A stretch of DNA of 64,000 nucleotides from Bacteroidota bacterium (GTDB lineage Bacteria; Bacteroidota; Ignavibacteria; Ignavibacteriales; Ignavibacteriaceae), in contig JAKBMG010000004.1 of the NCBI GenBank assembly GCA_021831685.1, forward strand, positions 36,677 through 100,676. Reading direction: 5' to 3'. Shown here in pieces: positions 36,430-46,314 of this stretch. The position numbers and the translations under genes were made by a program. The notes below the pieces were generated by a model. It was not told the DNA's origin. It did not search any database and worked only from the letters and a program-made list of their open reading frames with translations. Each line of letters opens with the position of its first letter. Position 1 is the first letter of the stretch.

Positions 36430-36915
36430 ATGGCAGACTTGAAGATGCCCGAAATCAATTATGTTATTGTTGCAGGAAATTTGACCAAAGATCCAACTTT
36501 CCGGCAGACAACAAACAATACTCCTGTTGTTAATTTTTCTATTGCCTCGAATAGAAAATATAGAGACAGCTCAAATCAATGGCAGGAAGATGTTTGTTAC
36601 GTGGGCATTGTTGCTTGGAATAAGCTGGCAGAAAGCTGCCGTGATAAGCTTAAAAAAGGTTCCGCCGTTTTAGTGGATGGCGAGTTGCAAAGCAGAAGTT
36701 GGAAATCTGATGAGGGGCTAAATCGCAATGTCGTTGAAATTAAGGCGAGAAGAATTCAATTTTTGAATAAGCTTAGCAGGCCGAACAGCCCTGATAATGG
36801 GTTCGATAGCTTTGTTGAAGAAGAACATATCTTTGCCGATGATGAAGGCATAGATTATACAGAAGATTCTTTTGATAAATTTTTATCAAATGAAGAATCA
36901 AATTTATTAAAGTAA
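36430..36915 (+). CDS. ssb: Single-stranded DNA-binding protein
   Basis: A 161-residue SSB. The OB fold spans about 8-116 (NYVIVAGNLTKDPTFRQT, then VNFSIASNRKYRD, then KKGSAVLVDGELQSRSW). An acidic tail follows, but the very C-terminus (NEESNLLK) lacks the classical DDDIPF partner-binding tip. It lies between rpsF and rpsR, the standard location, with GGAGGAA before the ATG. Confidence 0.94.
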   Translation: MADLKMPEINYVIVAGNLTKDPTFRQTTNNTPVVNFSIASNRKYRDSSNQWQEDVCYVGIVAWNKLAESCRDKLKKGSAVLVDGELQSRSWKSDEGLNRNVVEIKARRIQFLNKLSRPNSPDNGFDSFVEEEHIFADDEGIDYTEDSFDKFLSNEESNLLK

Positions 36916-36927
36916 TTTGGTGGTGAT

Positions 36928-37158
36928 ATGAAAAAAGAAATAAAAACAAAAAAAGTTTGCAGGTTCACACAAAATAAGGTGAAATATATCGATTATAAGG
37001 ATGTAAAATTACTTCAGCGATATGTAACCGAACAAGGGAAAGTAATTCCTAAAAGAATTACAGGAACCAGCTCTAAATACCAGAGACAATTGTCAATTGC
37101 TATTAAACGTGCCCGTCATATGGCTCTATTGCCTTATGTATCGGATACTGTTAGATAG
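36928..37158 (+). CDS. rpsR: 30S ribosomal protein S18
   Basis: A 76-residue S18 with the family core [20 protein letters not shown] and the [28 protein letters not shown] segment. It has a typical basic N-terminus and follows ssb by 12 bases with GGTGGTGAT before the start. It binds 16S rRNA together with S6. Confidence 0.95.
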   Translation: MKKEIKTKKVCRFTQNKVKYIDYKDVKLLQRYVTEQGKVIPKRITGTSSKYQRQLSIAIKRARHMALLPYVSDTVR

Positions 37159-37176
37159 TATAAAGAAGGAGTTGAA

Positions 37177-37620
37177 ATGAAAGTTATATTAAGACAAAAT
37201 TATGAAACCTTAGGGCAAATAGGCGACATAGTTGACGTAAAGGATGGCTATGCTCGCAATTTTCTTATTCCTAGAAAAATTGCATACACCGCCCTTAAAG
37301 GTAATATCTTGGCTCTTGAAGAAGAGAAGAAAAATTTTGCTAAAAAGAAAGAACAAGAAGTTCATGCCGCTGAAAAATTGGCTGCAGAACTTGAAAAAGT
37401 TTCGGTTACCATTCAAGTACAAGTTGGGGAAGAAGATAAAATCTTTGGCTCTGTTACTTCTCAAATGATTGCCGACTCTTTGAAAGAAAAAGGATACGAT
37501 ATCGATAAAAGAAAAATTGAGATTGACGAGCAAATAAAATCTTTAGGAATATATGGAATCAGTATTAAACTTCATCCTAACGTTAGCGCCAATATAAAAG
37601 TGTGGGTGGTTCGCGAATAG
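37177..37620 (+). CDS. rplI: 50S ribosomal protein L9
   Basis: A 147-residue L9. The N-terminal domain MKVILRQNYETLGQIGDIVDVKDGYARNFLIPR is diagnostic. A long connecting helix (residues ~40-75) leads to the C-terminal domain with KIFGSVTSQMIADSLKEKG. It closes the operon and is preceded by AGAAGGAG. A terminator follows 20 bases after the stop. Confidence 0.95.
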   Translation: MKVILRQNYETLGQIGDIVDVKDGYARNFLIPRKIAYTALKGNILALEEEKKNFAKKKEQEVHAAEKLAAELEKVSVTIQVQVGEEDKIFGSVTSQMIADSLKEKGYDIDKRKIEIDEQIKSLGIYGISIKLHPNVSANIKVWVVRE

Positions 37621-37640
37621 AAGTATCGTCTAAGTTTATA

Positions 37641-37675
37641 AAAAAAGGAAAGCTGTTGTGCTTTCCTTTTTTAAT
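37641..37675. terminator. Bidirectional terminator between rplI and rpmB
   Basis: Thirteen-base stem from AAAAAAGGAAAGC (37641-37653) and its complement (37660-37672) with a six-base loop. The A-run on one side and T-run on the other let it serve both convergent genes. Confidence 0.88.
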
Positions 37676-37694
37676 TTTAAAATCTAAATAAAAA

Positions 37695-37934
37695 TTATCT
37701 GATTCTTATCTGATTGTTTTTGGCAAGTTTTGCAATTTGGCTGGTTCCGTTCTTAGAAATATTTTTGATTGCTTCGGTAGATAATTTTAATGTTACATAT
37801 CTGTTCAATTCTTGTACCCAAACTCTCTTCTTTTGAAGGTTTGGCAAAAATCTTCTTTTTGTCCTATTGTGAGCATGGGAAACACTGTTTCCTGTTATAG
37901 GACCTTTTCCGGTTAATTGGCATTTTCTTGACAT
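37695..37934 (-). CDS. rpmB: 50S ribosomal protein L28
   Basis: A 79-residue L28 with the conserved opening [20 protein letters not shown] and [15 protein letters not shown]. Only one of the zinc-ribbon cysteines found in some orthologues is present, so this is the Cys-poor form. AGGAG lies before the start. It is encoded alone, convergent with rplI, and shares its terminator. Confidence 0.95.
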   Translation of the reverse strand: MSRKCQLTGKGPITGNSVSHAHNRTKRRFLPNLQKKRVWVQELNRYVTLKLSTEAIKNISKNGTSQIAKLAKNNQIRIR

Positions 37935-38058
37935 AAAACTCTCCTTGAAAACTTTCTCATTCTTTATTTTTTGAATAACAAATATAGTAAAATTTTTCTC
38001 AAAAGCAGTACCCTCGCCATTTTTTTTTCTTGATTCCGTGTTTTTATTACGATTTGTG

Positions 38059-38086
38059 TTGACAATTATCCTCCCATTTGTATCTT
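38059..38086 (+). promoter_or_regulatory. Possible promoter upstream of the YciO-type gene
   Basis: TTGACA at 38059-38064 and TATCTT at 38081-38086 with a 16-base spacer. The distance to the start at 38193 would leave a leader of about 100 bases, so assignment is tentative. Confidence 0.4.
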
Positions 38087-38192
38087 ACAGGTAAATGTTC
38101 AGTTTAATTTATTGTGTTGTTTAATTCAAATTTAGCTACCATACAACTTTACTATCTTTAATGCTTGTTCTGCTAAACGAAAGGAGTATTCT

Positions 38193-38804
38193 ATGGAATA
38201 TTTTGAGCTTCATCCCGACACACCTCAAATTCGCTACATTAATAAAGCTGTTGAAATACTAAAACAAGGTGGGGTAATAATTTATCCGACAGATACGGTA
38301 TATGGTATCGGATGCGATATATTTAATAAAGATGCTCTGGAAAGGATTTTTACAATTAAAAATGACAACAACTCTAAACTATTCAGTTTTGTCTGTTCCG
38401 ATCTAAAAGATATTTCCAAGTATGCTAAAGTTTCCGATTATGCTTATAAATCAATGAAGCATCTTCTCCCTGGGCCGTATACTTTTATTTTACCTGCTGC
38501 GAAACAAGTTCCAAAAAAATTATGGAGTAAGAGAAAAACCGTTGGCATAAGGGTCCCAAATAATTCTGTTACTCTGAAATTAGTAGAGCTGTTAGGAAAC
38601 CCAATAATTAGTACCAGTACAACAAATAGAAAAGGAGAAGTATTATACGACCCTTTTGATATAAAAAATATTTTTAACTCTCAAGTAGATATTATGCTAT
38701 CCATGGGCAATCTTCCCGGAAGTCCTTCGAGCGTTATTGATTTAAGCGAGGAGATGCCTGAAGTTATAAGAGAAGGTGCCGGAGACGTTAGCATGTTCGT
38801 TTAG
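38193..38804 (+). CDS. YrdC/Sua5-domain protein, YciO type
   Basis: A 203-residue protein of the YrdC superfamily, whose Sua5/TsaC members make threonylcarbamoyl-AMP for the t6A modification of tRNA. The sequence follows the YciO subgroup: HPDTPQIRYINKAVEIL, GGVIIYPTDTVYGIGC, then PGPYTFILPAAKQVPKKLW and KRKTVGIRVP. The family SxxSAN motif is replaced by STSTTN. YciO proteins have weak or uncertain activity in vitro; if the genome has no other Sua5/TsaC this one may do the job. GAAAGGAG precedes the ATG. Confidence 0.85.
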   Translation: MEYFELHPDTPQIRYINKAVEILKQGGVIIYPTDTVYGIGCDIFNKDALERIFTIKNDNNSKLFSFVCSDLKDISKYAKVSDYAYKSMKHLLPGPYTFILPAAKQVPKKLWSKRKTVGIRVPNNSVTLKLVELLGNPIISTSTTNRKGEVLYDPFDIKNIFNSQVDIMLSMGNLPGSPSSVIDLSEEMPEVIREGAGDVSMFV

Positions 38805-38813
38805 AATTAAATA

Positions 38814-38845
38814 CGGTTGGAATATTACCTATTCCAACCGCATCT
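38814..38845. terminator. Bidirectional terminator
   Basis: Eleven-base stem CGGTTGGAATA/TATTCCAACCG (38814-38824 and 38830-38840) with a five-base loop. It lies between two convergent genes and is followed by a T-rich tail on the plus strand. Confidence 0.82.
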
Positions 38846-38846
38846 T

Positions 38847-39617
38847 TTATTTTCTAAAAACGTGATTTGATGAAGCTTGAACTGATGGAGTAATAATTAT
38901 TTCATTAATATTTACATGATCCGGTTGCGATGCACAAAATAAAACCGCATTTGCTACATCTTCTGCCTTCAAGGGTTTTAATCCATTATAGGTATTTTTT
39001 GCCTTTTCATTGTCCCCGGAATACCTCACAAGACTAAATTCCGTCTCAACCATCCCAGGGTCAACTGTGCTGACTTTTATATTCTTATCGAGTACGTCTA
39101 TTCTTATTGATTGTGTTAATGCATTGACGGCGAATTTGGTTGCACAATATACATTTCCTTTTAAATACACTTCGTGCCCTGCGGTTGAGCCGATATTTAT
39201 AACATGCCCACTTCCATTTTCTATCATTAAAGGAAGAATTTCGCGTGTAACGTACAAAAGCCCCTTAACGTTTGTGTCAATCATTTCTTCCCAATGTAAT
39301 ATATCACCCTCATAAATTTTGCTGAATCCTCTTGCTAACCCCGCATTGTTTATAAGAATGTCTATCTTCTTCCAGTCGTCCGGGAAAGAAGAGATTGTTT
39401 TCTTAACTTCCTTCAAATTCCTAACATCAAGTTGGTATGATTTTGTTTTCACACCAAACTTTTTTTCTAAATCTTTTCCAATCTCAAGAAGTCTGTCTTC
39501 TCTTCTCGCTGCTAAAATCAGACGTGAACCTTCTTTTGCAAAAGCTTCCGCGCATGCTTTACCAATTCCCGATGATGCACCGGTAATAAAAATTGTCTTA
39601 CCCCGAAGCGCTCCCAT
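38847..39617 (-). CDS. Short-chain dehydrogenase/reductase (YdfG-like)
   Basis: A 256-residue classical SDR. The cofactor motif TGASSGIG (residues ~13-20), NNAG (~90-93), the catalytic Ser in NIGSTAG and the YCATK active site (Tyr ~158) are all present, followed by VDPGMVETEFS. The region DPGMVETEFSLVRYSGD is typical of the YdfG/3-hydroxy-acid dehydrogenase group, so the likely activity is NADP-dependent oxidation of a small hydroxy acid. It stands alone; a 237-base gap without visible features precedes it. Confidence 0.88.
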   Translation of the reverse strand: MGALRGKTIFITGASSGIGKACAEAFAKEGSRLILAARREDRLLEIGKDLEKKFGVKTKSYQLDVRNLKEVKKTISSFPDDWKKIDILINNAGLARGFSKIYEGDILHWEEMIDTNVKGLLYVTREILPLMIENGSGHVINIGSTAGHEVYLKGNVYCATKFAVNALTQSIRIDVLDKNIKVSTVDPGMVETEFSLVRYSGDNEKAKNTYNGLKPLKAEDVANAVLFCASQPDHVNINEIIITPSVQASSNHVFRK

Positions 39618-39854
39618 AATTATTATCCTTTCATTGTTTGAAAATTTTATTTGATAACAGGAATATTCTTTTTAATTCTTTTAGTAACAATATTTAAATA
39701 ACCGGCTAAAAAGATTAAAATCAAAAGTAAAAAAATTATCTGCTTGCTGTAGGAAATGTTTTCTTTTATGCTTATTTTTTTTCAAGATTATAGATTTTTA
39801 ATTATCAAAATTTTATATAAAATTTAAGATATTTAAAGGAGAAAATATCCTTTT

Positions 39855-40883
39855 CTACCAAGAGAATATACCATCCATCTTAGCTCCGCATTTGAAACAT
39901 TTTCCTTCGATAATTTTGTTAAACAAAACTGTGTGCCAGTCTCTTTTAATCAATGTAGTTTTGCAATCGAAGCAGTAGGTAGTTTGTCCCTCTGTATTAT
40001 GTACATTCCCGGTGTAGCAATATTTTATGCCTGATTCAAGCGCAATTTTTCTTGCTGTCGTTAAAGTTTTTTCCGGCGTAGGATATTTATCCTTCATTTT
40101 AAAATCGGGGTGAAATGCGGTGAAATGTAATGGAACAGAATCACCAAGATTTTGCAAAATCCAGTCAATTTCCAATTTTATTTCATCTAAGGAATCATTT
40201 TCATCGGGGATGAGTAATGTTGTTATTTCAAACCAAACTTCGGTTTCGTTCTTTAACCAAACAAGTGTATCAAGTACGTTCTTCAAATGAGAGGAAGTTA
40301 ACTTAAAATAAAAACGTTCCGTAAATCCCTTCAAGTCGACATTAGCTGCGTCAATATTTTTATAAATTTCCTTTCTTGCTTCTTTATCTATATAACCTGC
40401 GGTAACCATTACAGTTTTTATATCCTCAGCACGGGCAATTTCGGCTATGTCCATTACATACTCACCAAAAATTGTTGGATCATTATATGTAAAGGCTATT
40501 GAAGGTACTTTATATTTTTTTGCAAGCATTATTACGTCTTCAGGACTTGCGGTCACTGACTGAAGCTCGTCCAACTTCGCTTTACTAATCGACCAGTTCT
40601 GGCAAAATTTGCATCCTAGATTGCACCCTGCGGTTCCAAAGCTCAAAATTGATGTTCCGGGGTAAAAATGAAATAACGGTTTTTTTTCTACCGGGTCGAT
40701 TGCGAAACCGGTAGGTTTTCCGTAACCCAATGTATAAAGCTTTCCGCCTTGGTTCTGCCTTATATAACAAAATCCTGGTTGTCCATCACCGATTTTACAG
40801 TACCGCGGACAAAGTGTACAAAGAATTTTTCCGTCTTCAAGAGTATGCCACCAGTTTGCTAATTTTATTTCTTCTGATTGCAT
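39855..40883 (-). CDS. AmmeMemoRadiSam-type radical SAM enzyme
   Basis: A 342-residue radical SAM protein related to pyruvate formate-lyase activating enzymes (COG1180). The cluster motif is CNLGCKFC with Cys at 87, 91 and 94, within SFGTAGCNLGCKFCQNW. An N-terminal Cys set (CTLCPRYC...GFC) and a C-terminal CxxC/CxxC zinc ribbon (CFDCKT, CFKCGA) flank the barrel, as in the AmmeMemoRadiSam family. In that family it accompanies AMMECR1 and MEMO proteins; neither is in this window. It is 14 bases behind pyk on the same strand. The substrate is unknown. Confidence 0.85.
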   Translation of the reverse strand: MQSEEIKLANWWHTLEDGKILCTLCPRYCKIGDGQPGFCYIRQNQGGKLYTLGYGKPTGFAIDPVEKKPLFHFYPGTSILSFGTAGCNLGCKFCQNWSISKAKLDELQSVTASPEDVIMLAKKYKVPSIAFTYNDPTIFGEYVMDIAEIARAEDIKTVMVTAGYIDKEARKEIYKNIDAANVDLKGFTERFYFKLTSSHLKNVLDTLVWLKNETEVWFEITTLLIPDENDSLDEIKLEIDWILQNLGDSVPLHFTAFHPDFKMKDKYPTPEKTLTTARKIALESGIKYCYTGNVHNTEGQTTYCFDCKTTLIKRDWHTVLFNKIIEGKCFKCGAKMDGIFSW

Positions 40884-40897
40884 TTTTTTCTTTTTGA

Positions 40898-42337
40898 TTA
40901 AATTACTTCAAATCTTAACCAATTTACTCTGCCTTTTTCGGAATATGGGGCACCGGCAGTAAATATAACAATATCACCTTTTTTAACATATCCGGCTTCA
41001 AGAATTAACCTTTTTGCTTCATCTATCGCAAGATTTTCTTTATGAATTTCTTCCATATAAATAGACAAAACACCCCAGCGCAAACATAGACCATTCATCG
41101 TCTGAAATTTATTAGAAATAGCAATAATTTTTGCTTTCGGGCGAAACTTAGAAAAGTTTCTTGCCGTTCTTCCTTCGTATGTAAAAACAACGATCGCGGC
41201 GGCATTTACCTGTTGGCTAACTTTCGTTATTGCTCTTCCAACAGAATCAAAAAGATTTTCGGATAAATTAGAAGGAATTTCGATGTCACCATCCCTTGAT
41301 TGTGGAAGATATTGCTCTGCATTTATTGCTATGTCACTCATTATTTTTACTGCTTGAAGAGGGTACTTACCGACAGAAGTCTCGCCGCTTAGCATCACTG
41401 TGTCGGTGCCGTCTAAAACTGCATTAGCTACATCGGAAGCTTCAGCTCGTGTAGGAATGGGATTGTGAATCATCGAATCAAGCATTTGTGTTGCTGTAAT
41501 TACAAGTTTACCGACTGTATTACATCTTTTTATAATCCTTTTTTGAATCATCGGAACTTCTTGCGCCGGAATTTCAACCCCCAAGTCTCCCCGCGCTACC
41601 ATAATGCCGTCAGCTACATTTAGAATCTCATCAAAATTATCTACAGCTTCACGTTTTTCGATTTTTGCTATTACAGGCACCAATGAACCTCTCTCTTTCA
41701 ACCATTCTTTAATTTCTATAATATCTTTTGCACTTCTTACAAAAGAAAGAGCGATATAGTCTATGCGATGCTTCAATGCAAATTCAAGATCATCAAAATC
41801 TTTTTTTGTGACAGACGGAGTCGATAATACCATCCCGGGCAGGTTCATACCCTTTCGCGGTCTTAATGTTCCTCCTGTTTCAATTATGCAAATTACGGAG
41901 TTTATCTTCTTAGATTTTATCCTGAGCCGGATCAATCCGTCATCAATTAAAATTTGATCATTCACCTTTGCATCTTCCGGAAGCTCTTTGTAAGAAGTCG
42001 AAATAACTTGTGAGGTTCCCAAAATTTCTTTCGTGGTTATCTCAATTTCATTGCCGGCTGTAATTTCTATTTCGGGCTGGTTTAATTCGCCGATCCTAAT
42101 TTTAGGTCCTTGAAGATCCATTAAAATTGCAAGTGGTGTTTTTTCATCAACACAGGCCTTGTCTATTTCATTGAACAAAGTTTCGAATTCATTATAATTG
42201 GCATGAGAAAAATTTAATCTTACACCGTCCATTCCGGCAAGAATTAATTGTTCAATTATTTCAGCGGAATTTGTTGCCGGTCCAAGAGTGCATAATATTT
42301 TTGTCTTTGATAAATTTTTATTTAAGGATGTATTCAT
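40898..42337 (-). CDS. pyk: Pyruvate kinase
   Basis: A 479-residue pyruvate kinase. Diagnostic segments are TKILCTLGPATNS (residues ~11-23), MDLQGPKIRIGEL, the catalytic VIAKIEKREAVDNFDEI with the active-site Lys, MVARGDLGVEIP, and the C-terminal regulatory domain ending near GRVNWLRFEVI. It converts phosphoenolpyruvate and ADP to pyruvate and ATP. Its start overlaps the stop of the lon-like gene by 4 bases, so the two are translationally coupled. Confidence 0.96.
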   Translation of the reverse strand: MNTSLNKNLSKTKILCTLGPATNSAEIIEQLILAGMDGVRLNFSHANYNEFETLFNEIDKACVDEKTPLAILMDLQGPKIRIGELNQPEIEITAGNEIEITTKEILGTSQVISTSYKELPEDAKVNDQILIDDGLIRLRIKSKKINSVICIIETGGTLRPRKGMNLPGMVLSTPSVTKKDFDDLEFALKHRIDYIALSFVRSAKDIIEIKEWLKERGSLVPVIAKIEKREAVDNFDEILNVADGIMVARGDLGVEIPAQEVPMIQKRIIKRCNTVGKLVITATQMLDSMIHNPIPTRAEASDVANAVLDGTDTVMLSGETSVGKYPLQAVKIMSDIAINAEQYLPQSRDGDIEIPSNLSENLFDSVGRAITKVSQQVNAAAIVVFTYEGRTARNFSKFRPKAKIIAISNKFQTMNGLCLRWGVLSIYMEEIHKENLAIDEAKRLILEAGYVKKGDIVIFTAGAPYSEKGRVNWLRFEVI

Positions 42338-44793
42338 TTCACTTTCTTTTTAAGTTGAGAATTGTTTTCGTTTATTTTAGTTGCTTTTGATTTCGCGTAA
42401 AGATCTTTGATTTTCTTTTCTACAAGATCAAAAACTGTATTAGGCTCATAATCACCGTTAACTATGCGCTTGCCAGCTTTTACCCCTGTTAGTATTTCAA
42501 TACCTTCTTCCACTCTTTCAATCGTGTATATATGAAAATTGTTTTTTCTAACTGCTTCAATAACATCGTCGCGGAGCATTAATTCCTTAACATTTTGTAT
42601 CGGAATAATTACGCCTTGCTTTTTGTTTAATCCGCGGGCTTTGCAAACATCATAGAAGCCTTCAACTTTTTCGTTAACCCCTCCTATTGGTTGAACGTCT
42701 CCTTTTTGATTTAAAGACCCGGTCACAGCAATTGATTGTTTGAGCGGTAATCCTGATAATGTAGATAGTAGAGCAAAAATTTCTGCGCATGATGCGCTAT
42801 CGCCATCCACCGTTCCGTATGATTGCTCGAAGACTAAATTTGCGTTAAAAGATAATGGTAAGTTTTGTCCGAATGTCTCTTTAAAATATCCCGATATAAT
42901 TAAAACGCCTTTGTTGTAGTGCCTTCCACTCATTCCGGCTTCGCGTTCGACATTAATTATGGACCCGCTTCCTAGCGAAACAGTCGCAGTTATTCTTGTC
43001 GGTCTTCCGAAAGAATAAAAGTCTGCATCATAAACTGCTAACCCGTTTATTTGTCCGACTCGCTCACCTTCGGTATCGATCAAAACTGTGCCCTCTTCAA
43101 TCATGTCATTAATTTTTGATTCTAGCATGCCATGTCTTTCTTTACCGAGGTTGTAAGCTTTACGCACGTGGTCTGCATTTACGACATCGAAACCGTCGTC
43201 TGTTGCCCAAAAATTTGCTTCCCTGGCTAAATCGGCAATTTTAGAAAATCTTGTTGTTAACTTACTTTTTTGCCCTGCATATTTTGCTCCAAGCTCAATC
43301 AAATATGCAATCGCAGTTTTATCAAACTCATGAAGGTTCTCCTCGGCGATTAATTTTTTAATTACCCGTGCATACTGAACAAGCACTTCATCAGTGCGTT
43401 TTATTTCGTAATCGAAGTCAGCCTTTACTTTAAATATCTTTTTGAAATCATCTTCATAATTTGCAAGTATGGAATAGATGTTGTCGTTGCCTATCAAAAT
43501 TACTTTTGTATCGATTTCAATTGGTTCCGGTTTAAGAACGGATGGTGCAATCTGAAAGTAATTGTGTAAATCTTGAATCTCTAATTTCCTATAAGTTAAA
43601 ATTCTTTTTAAGGTGCGCCAGACTCCCGGTTCTTCAAAAAGGTGTTTAACATTTAAAACAAGATAACCGCCGTTAGCGCGAAGCATAGAGCCAGATTTAA
43701 TTTTTGTAAAGTCACTATACCAACCTCCTCGTCCGTCAGATATTTTTTCTATGGCTCCAAAAAGATTAACATAACTCGGAGAGGTCTCTATTACAACTGG
43801 GCAACTCTTAGTTTCACTATTGTCTAAGATGATGTTTATATCATATTCTTTGAAATAATCAATTTGAAATCCTTCCGGAGTTTCTTCTCCTTGAGGTTTT
43901 ACTCCCTTGAATACTTGAATGCTCGCAAGAATATTTTCTTCAGCTTGAGTTAGGTAGTCAATAACTTTTTCATCTGAATATTTTTCTTTAAGATTTTCGA
44001 TAACTCCTTTAACAACTACTTCAACGGTTTCCTGTTCAAGTTCGCTAAGCTTACCCTGAAATTCCTGACTTAGTGTTATACTTTTCTTAAATAAATTATG
44101 GAGCTCTTGCTGGTGGATATTGTATTTTTTAATAAATTCCTTGGCAGCTTGCTCTGTTAATTTTCCTTGTTTAACAAATTCGTCAAGTTGATAGATTGGT
44201 GTTGGTTTTTGATCAATGATTGGGAAGATATCCGGTCTTGCAGTCTCGCCTACTTTTACTTGTCCCAGTGAAAAATTTTCTTTTCTAAGTTTTTCATCAA
44301 AAGCAGTCATCATAATTTGTTCTTTTTCGTTGTAATTACTGATAATCTGTTGACGTCTGCTTAGATATGAGTCATTATCAAGAACTTGAGGTATCTGAAT
44401 TTTTAGTAAGTCTATTGCAGATGCAAAATCCTGTTTGAAAATTTTAGCTTTACCTATCGGAAAGGTAAGTAGAATGGGCCGGTCTTCATCCTTAAAATTA
44501 TTCACGTAAGCAAAATCGTATAATGGGGGGCAGTTGTCGCTGATTGCCTCCAGCATTTTTTTTACGGTGGTAGCTTTTCCTGTGCCTGAAAGTCCGGCAA
44601 TAAAAATATTATAACCAGGTCCTCTTAAATCAACACCGAGCTTAATTGCTTTAAGTGCGCGCTCTTGTCCCAATATCCCCTCAATCGGTTCAATATCGCT
44701 TGTTGAATCAAACGAAAAAATATCCGGGTTGCAGCGCCATCTCAAATCAACCGGCTTTAACTTGTTCGGTTTTGGTGGTTTAGGATATTTCAT
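42334..44793 (-). CDS. Lon-related AAA+ ATP-dependent protease
   Basis: An 819-residue protease of the LonB-like/AAA_32 family. Walker A is GLSGTGKA near residues 67-74. A long helical insertion (~110-330) precedes the remaining ATPase motifs, and the C-terminal Lon protease domain carries the Ser-Lys dyad, Ser666 in GDSAS and Lys709 in VNEKVEG, spaced 43 residues as in classical Lon. It has no Lon N-terminal domain and no membrane segment, unlike archaeal LonB. It degrades damaged or regulatory proteins in the cytoplasm. Its coding end overlaps pyk by 4 bases. Confidence 0.9.
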   Translation of the reverse strand: MKYPKPPKPNKLKPVDLRWRCNPDIFSFDSTSDIEPIEGILGQERALKAIKLGVDLRGPGYNIFIAGLSGTGKATTVKKMLEAISDNCPPLYDFAYVNNFKDEDRPILLTFPIGKAKIFKQDFASAIDLLKIQIPQVLDNDSYLSRRQQIISNYNEKEQIMMTAFDEKLRKENFSLGQVKVGETARPDIFPIIDQKPTPIYQLDEFVKQGKLTEQAAKEFIKKYNIHQQELHNLFKKSITLSQEFQGKLSELEQETVEVVVKGVIENLKEKYSDEKVIDYLTQAEENILASIQVFKGVKPQGEETPEGFQIDYFKEYDINIILDNSETKSCPVVIETSPSYVNLFGAIEKISDGRGGWYSDFTKIKSGSMLRANGGYLVLNVKHLFEEPGVWRTLKRILTYRKLEIQDLHNYFQIAPSVLKPEPIEIDTKVILIGNDNIYSILANYEDDFKKIFKVKADFDYEIKRTDEVLVQYARVIKKLIAEENLHEFDKTAIAYLIELGAKYAGQKSKLTTRFSKIADLAREANFWATDDGFDVVNADHVRKAYNLGKERHGMLESKINDMIEEGTVLIDTEGERVGQINGLAVYDADFYSFGRPTRITATVSLGSGSIINVEREAGMSGRHYNKGVLIISGYFKETFGQNLPLSFNANLVFEQSYGTVDGDSASCAEIFALLSTLSGLPLKQSIAVTGSLNQKGDVQPIGGVNEKVEGFYDVCKARGLNKKQGVIIPIQNVKELMLRDDVIEAVRKNNFHIYTIERVEEGIEILTGVKAGKRIVNGDYEPNTVFDLVEKKIKDLYAKSKATKINENNSQLKKKVK

Positions 44794-45104
44794 GATGTTC
44801 CTTCTTTCGTTTTAGAATATTTATAAAAACAAACAACAAATTTTCATGAAATTTATTGAAGTCTTTCACTGCCCAAGGTAATTCTTAAAACTCTTTTCAC
44901 TTTTAAAATTAACTCTTTTTTAAAAGAGAGACAAAACAAATGGATAGTAGTTGAGTTCATATTGATAGTCTCAAATATTTTAGTCTTAATTTTTACTTAT
45001 TTAAATCAAAAATTTATTTTGAATTTCTTACATATTTACTTGATTCTACATTAAGAAGCTTATTAAATTTTGTATACAAGAATTTTTAAAGAGAGATTAT
45101 CAAA
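44794..45104. other. Divergent intergenic region
   Basis: These 311 AT-rich bases separate the divergently transcribed lon-like and aminotransferase genes and must hold both promoters. No gene, repeat or stable hairpin stands out. Confidence 0.5.
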
Positions 45105-46235
45105 ATGAATATTGAAGAAGTTCGAGCGGAATTTCCTTACCTTAAAAACGGAAAGATTTATTTTAACCATGCATCAACTGGACCTATGTCTAAAAGGGTA
45201 CTAAACACAATAACAAAAGTCCTCTATGAAAAAAGCGAAACTAACATTGATGAATTTTTAGGTCTTCAAGCCGTCATTAAAGAAAGCAAAAGCAATCTTG
45301 CTTTGATGATTAATACAGTGCCTGATAGGATTGCTTTTATTGATAACACAAGTACAGGAATAAATATCATTGCTCAAGGTGTAAAATGGAAAAAAGGCGA
45401 TAGAGTTTTACTTAATGATCTTGAGTTTCCCGCAAATGTTTATCCATTCTTAAATCTAAAAGAAAAAAGCGTTGAAATTGATTTTGTCAAATCGCATGAC
45501 GGAATTGTTTCTGCCGAAGATATAATTGATAATATAAAACCGGCGACAAGATTGGTTTCAATTAGCTATGTGCAGTTTCTAACCGGCTACAGAGTTGACC
45601 TTGAAAAGATCGGTAAAGTTTGTAAGGAAAGAGGGATCATTTTTTCTGTTGATGCAATTCAGGGGTTAGGCGCTTTAAAGCTGGATGTAAAAAAAAATAA
45701 TGTCGATTTTCTTTCCTCGGGAAGTCAAAAATGGATGCTTGGTTTGCAAGGGCTTGGAATGATTTATATTTCCGAAGAGCTTCAGCAAAAAATGGAGCCA
45801 AAATTTATCGGCTGGCTTTCTGTCGAAGATGCGTGGAATCTTCTTCACTACGATTTGAAATTAAAAAAATCTGCAGATTGTTTTCAAGGAGGTACATTAA
45901 ACTCCATCGGAATTTATGCTCTTAACACTTCGTTGAAATTTTTTAAGGAATTTGGTCATGATAAGATTGAAGAATTAATCTTAGAAAATTCCGAATATTT
46001 GATTAAACAGCTTCAATCAATTGGTCTAAGCCCTATTCTAAAGAATTGTTCAAAAGAAAATCTTTCCGGGATCGTCTCCTTCAAGCATAAAGATTCTCAA
46101 AAAGTATATGACGAACTATCAGCACTGAACATCCACTGTGCAGTCCGGGAAGGATATATCAGGTTTTCGCCACATTTTTACAACATAAAAGAAGAAATTG
46201 ATAAAGTGACGGAAGTCCTAAGAAAAATCATTTAA
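45105..46235 (+). CDS. Class V aminotransferase / cysteine-desulfurase-like protein
   Basis: A 376-residue fold-type I PLP enzyme of class V. The opening YLKNGKIYFNHASTGPMS is typical of selenocysteine-lyase/isopenicillin-epimerase-like members. Asp183 in VDAIQGLGA contacts PLP and Lys209 in SGSQKWM is the Schiff-base lysine. The active-site Cys loop of true NifS/IscS desulfurases is not recognisable, so desulfurase activity is doubtful. GAGAG lies upstream of the ATG. No metabolic neighbour indicates its substrate. Confidence 0.85.
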   Translation: MNIEEVRAEFPYLKNGKIYFNHASTGPMSKRVLNTITKVLYEKSETNIDEFLGLQAVIKESKSNLALMINTVPDRIAFIDNTSTGINIIAQGVKWKKGDRVLLNDLEFPANVYPFLNLKEKSVEIDFVKSHDGIVSAEDIIDNIKPATRLVSISYVQFLTGYRVDLEKIGKVCKERGIIFSVDAIQGLGALKLDVKKNNVDFLSSGSQKWMLGLQGLGMIYISEELQQKMEPKFIGWLSVEDAWNLLHYDLKLKKSADCFQGGTLNSIGIYALNTSLKFFKEFGHDKIEELILENSEYLIKQLQSIGLSPILKNCSKENLSGIVSFKHKDSQKVYDELSALNIHCAVREGYIRFSPHFYNIKEEIDKVTEVLRKII

Positions 46236-46314
46236 TCATTAGTATTATTAAACGTAAGAAATTTTCATTTATATTAACTCAGTATAATTATTATTTAGAA
46301 TAACGGAGAAGAAT

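Noticed and set aside
45105..46235. Genuine IscS/NifS cysteine desulfurase.
   Set aside because: The PLP lysine motif is present but the catalytic Cys loop and neighbouring FeS-assembly genes are not seen; kept as class V aminotransferase.
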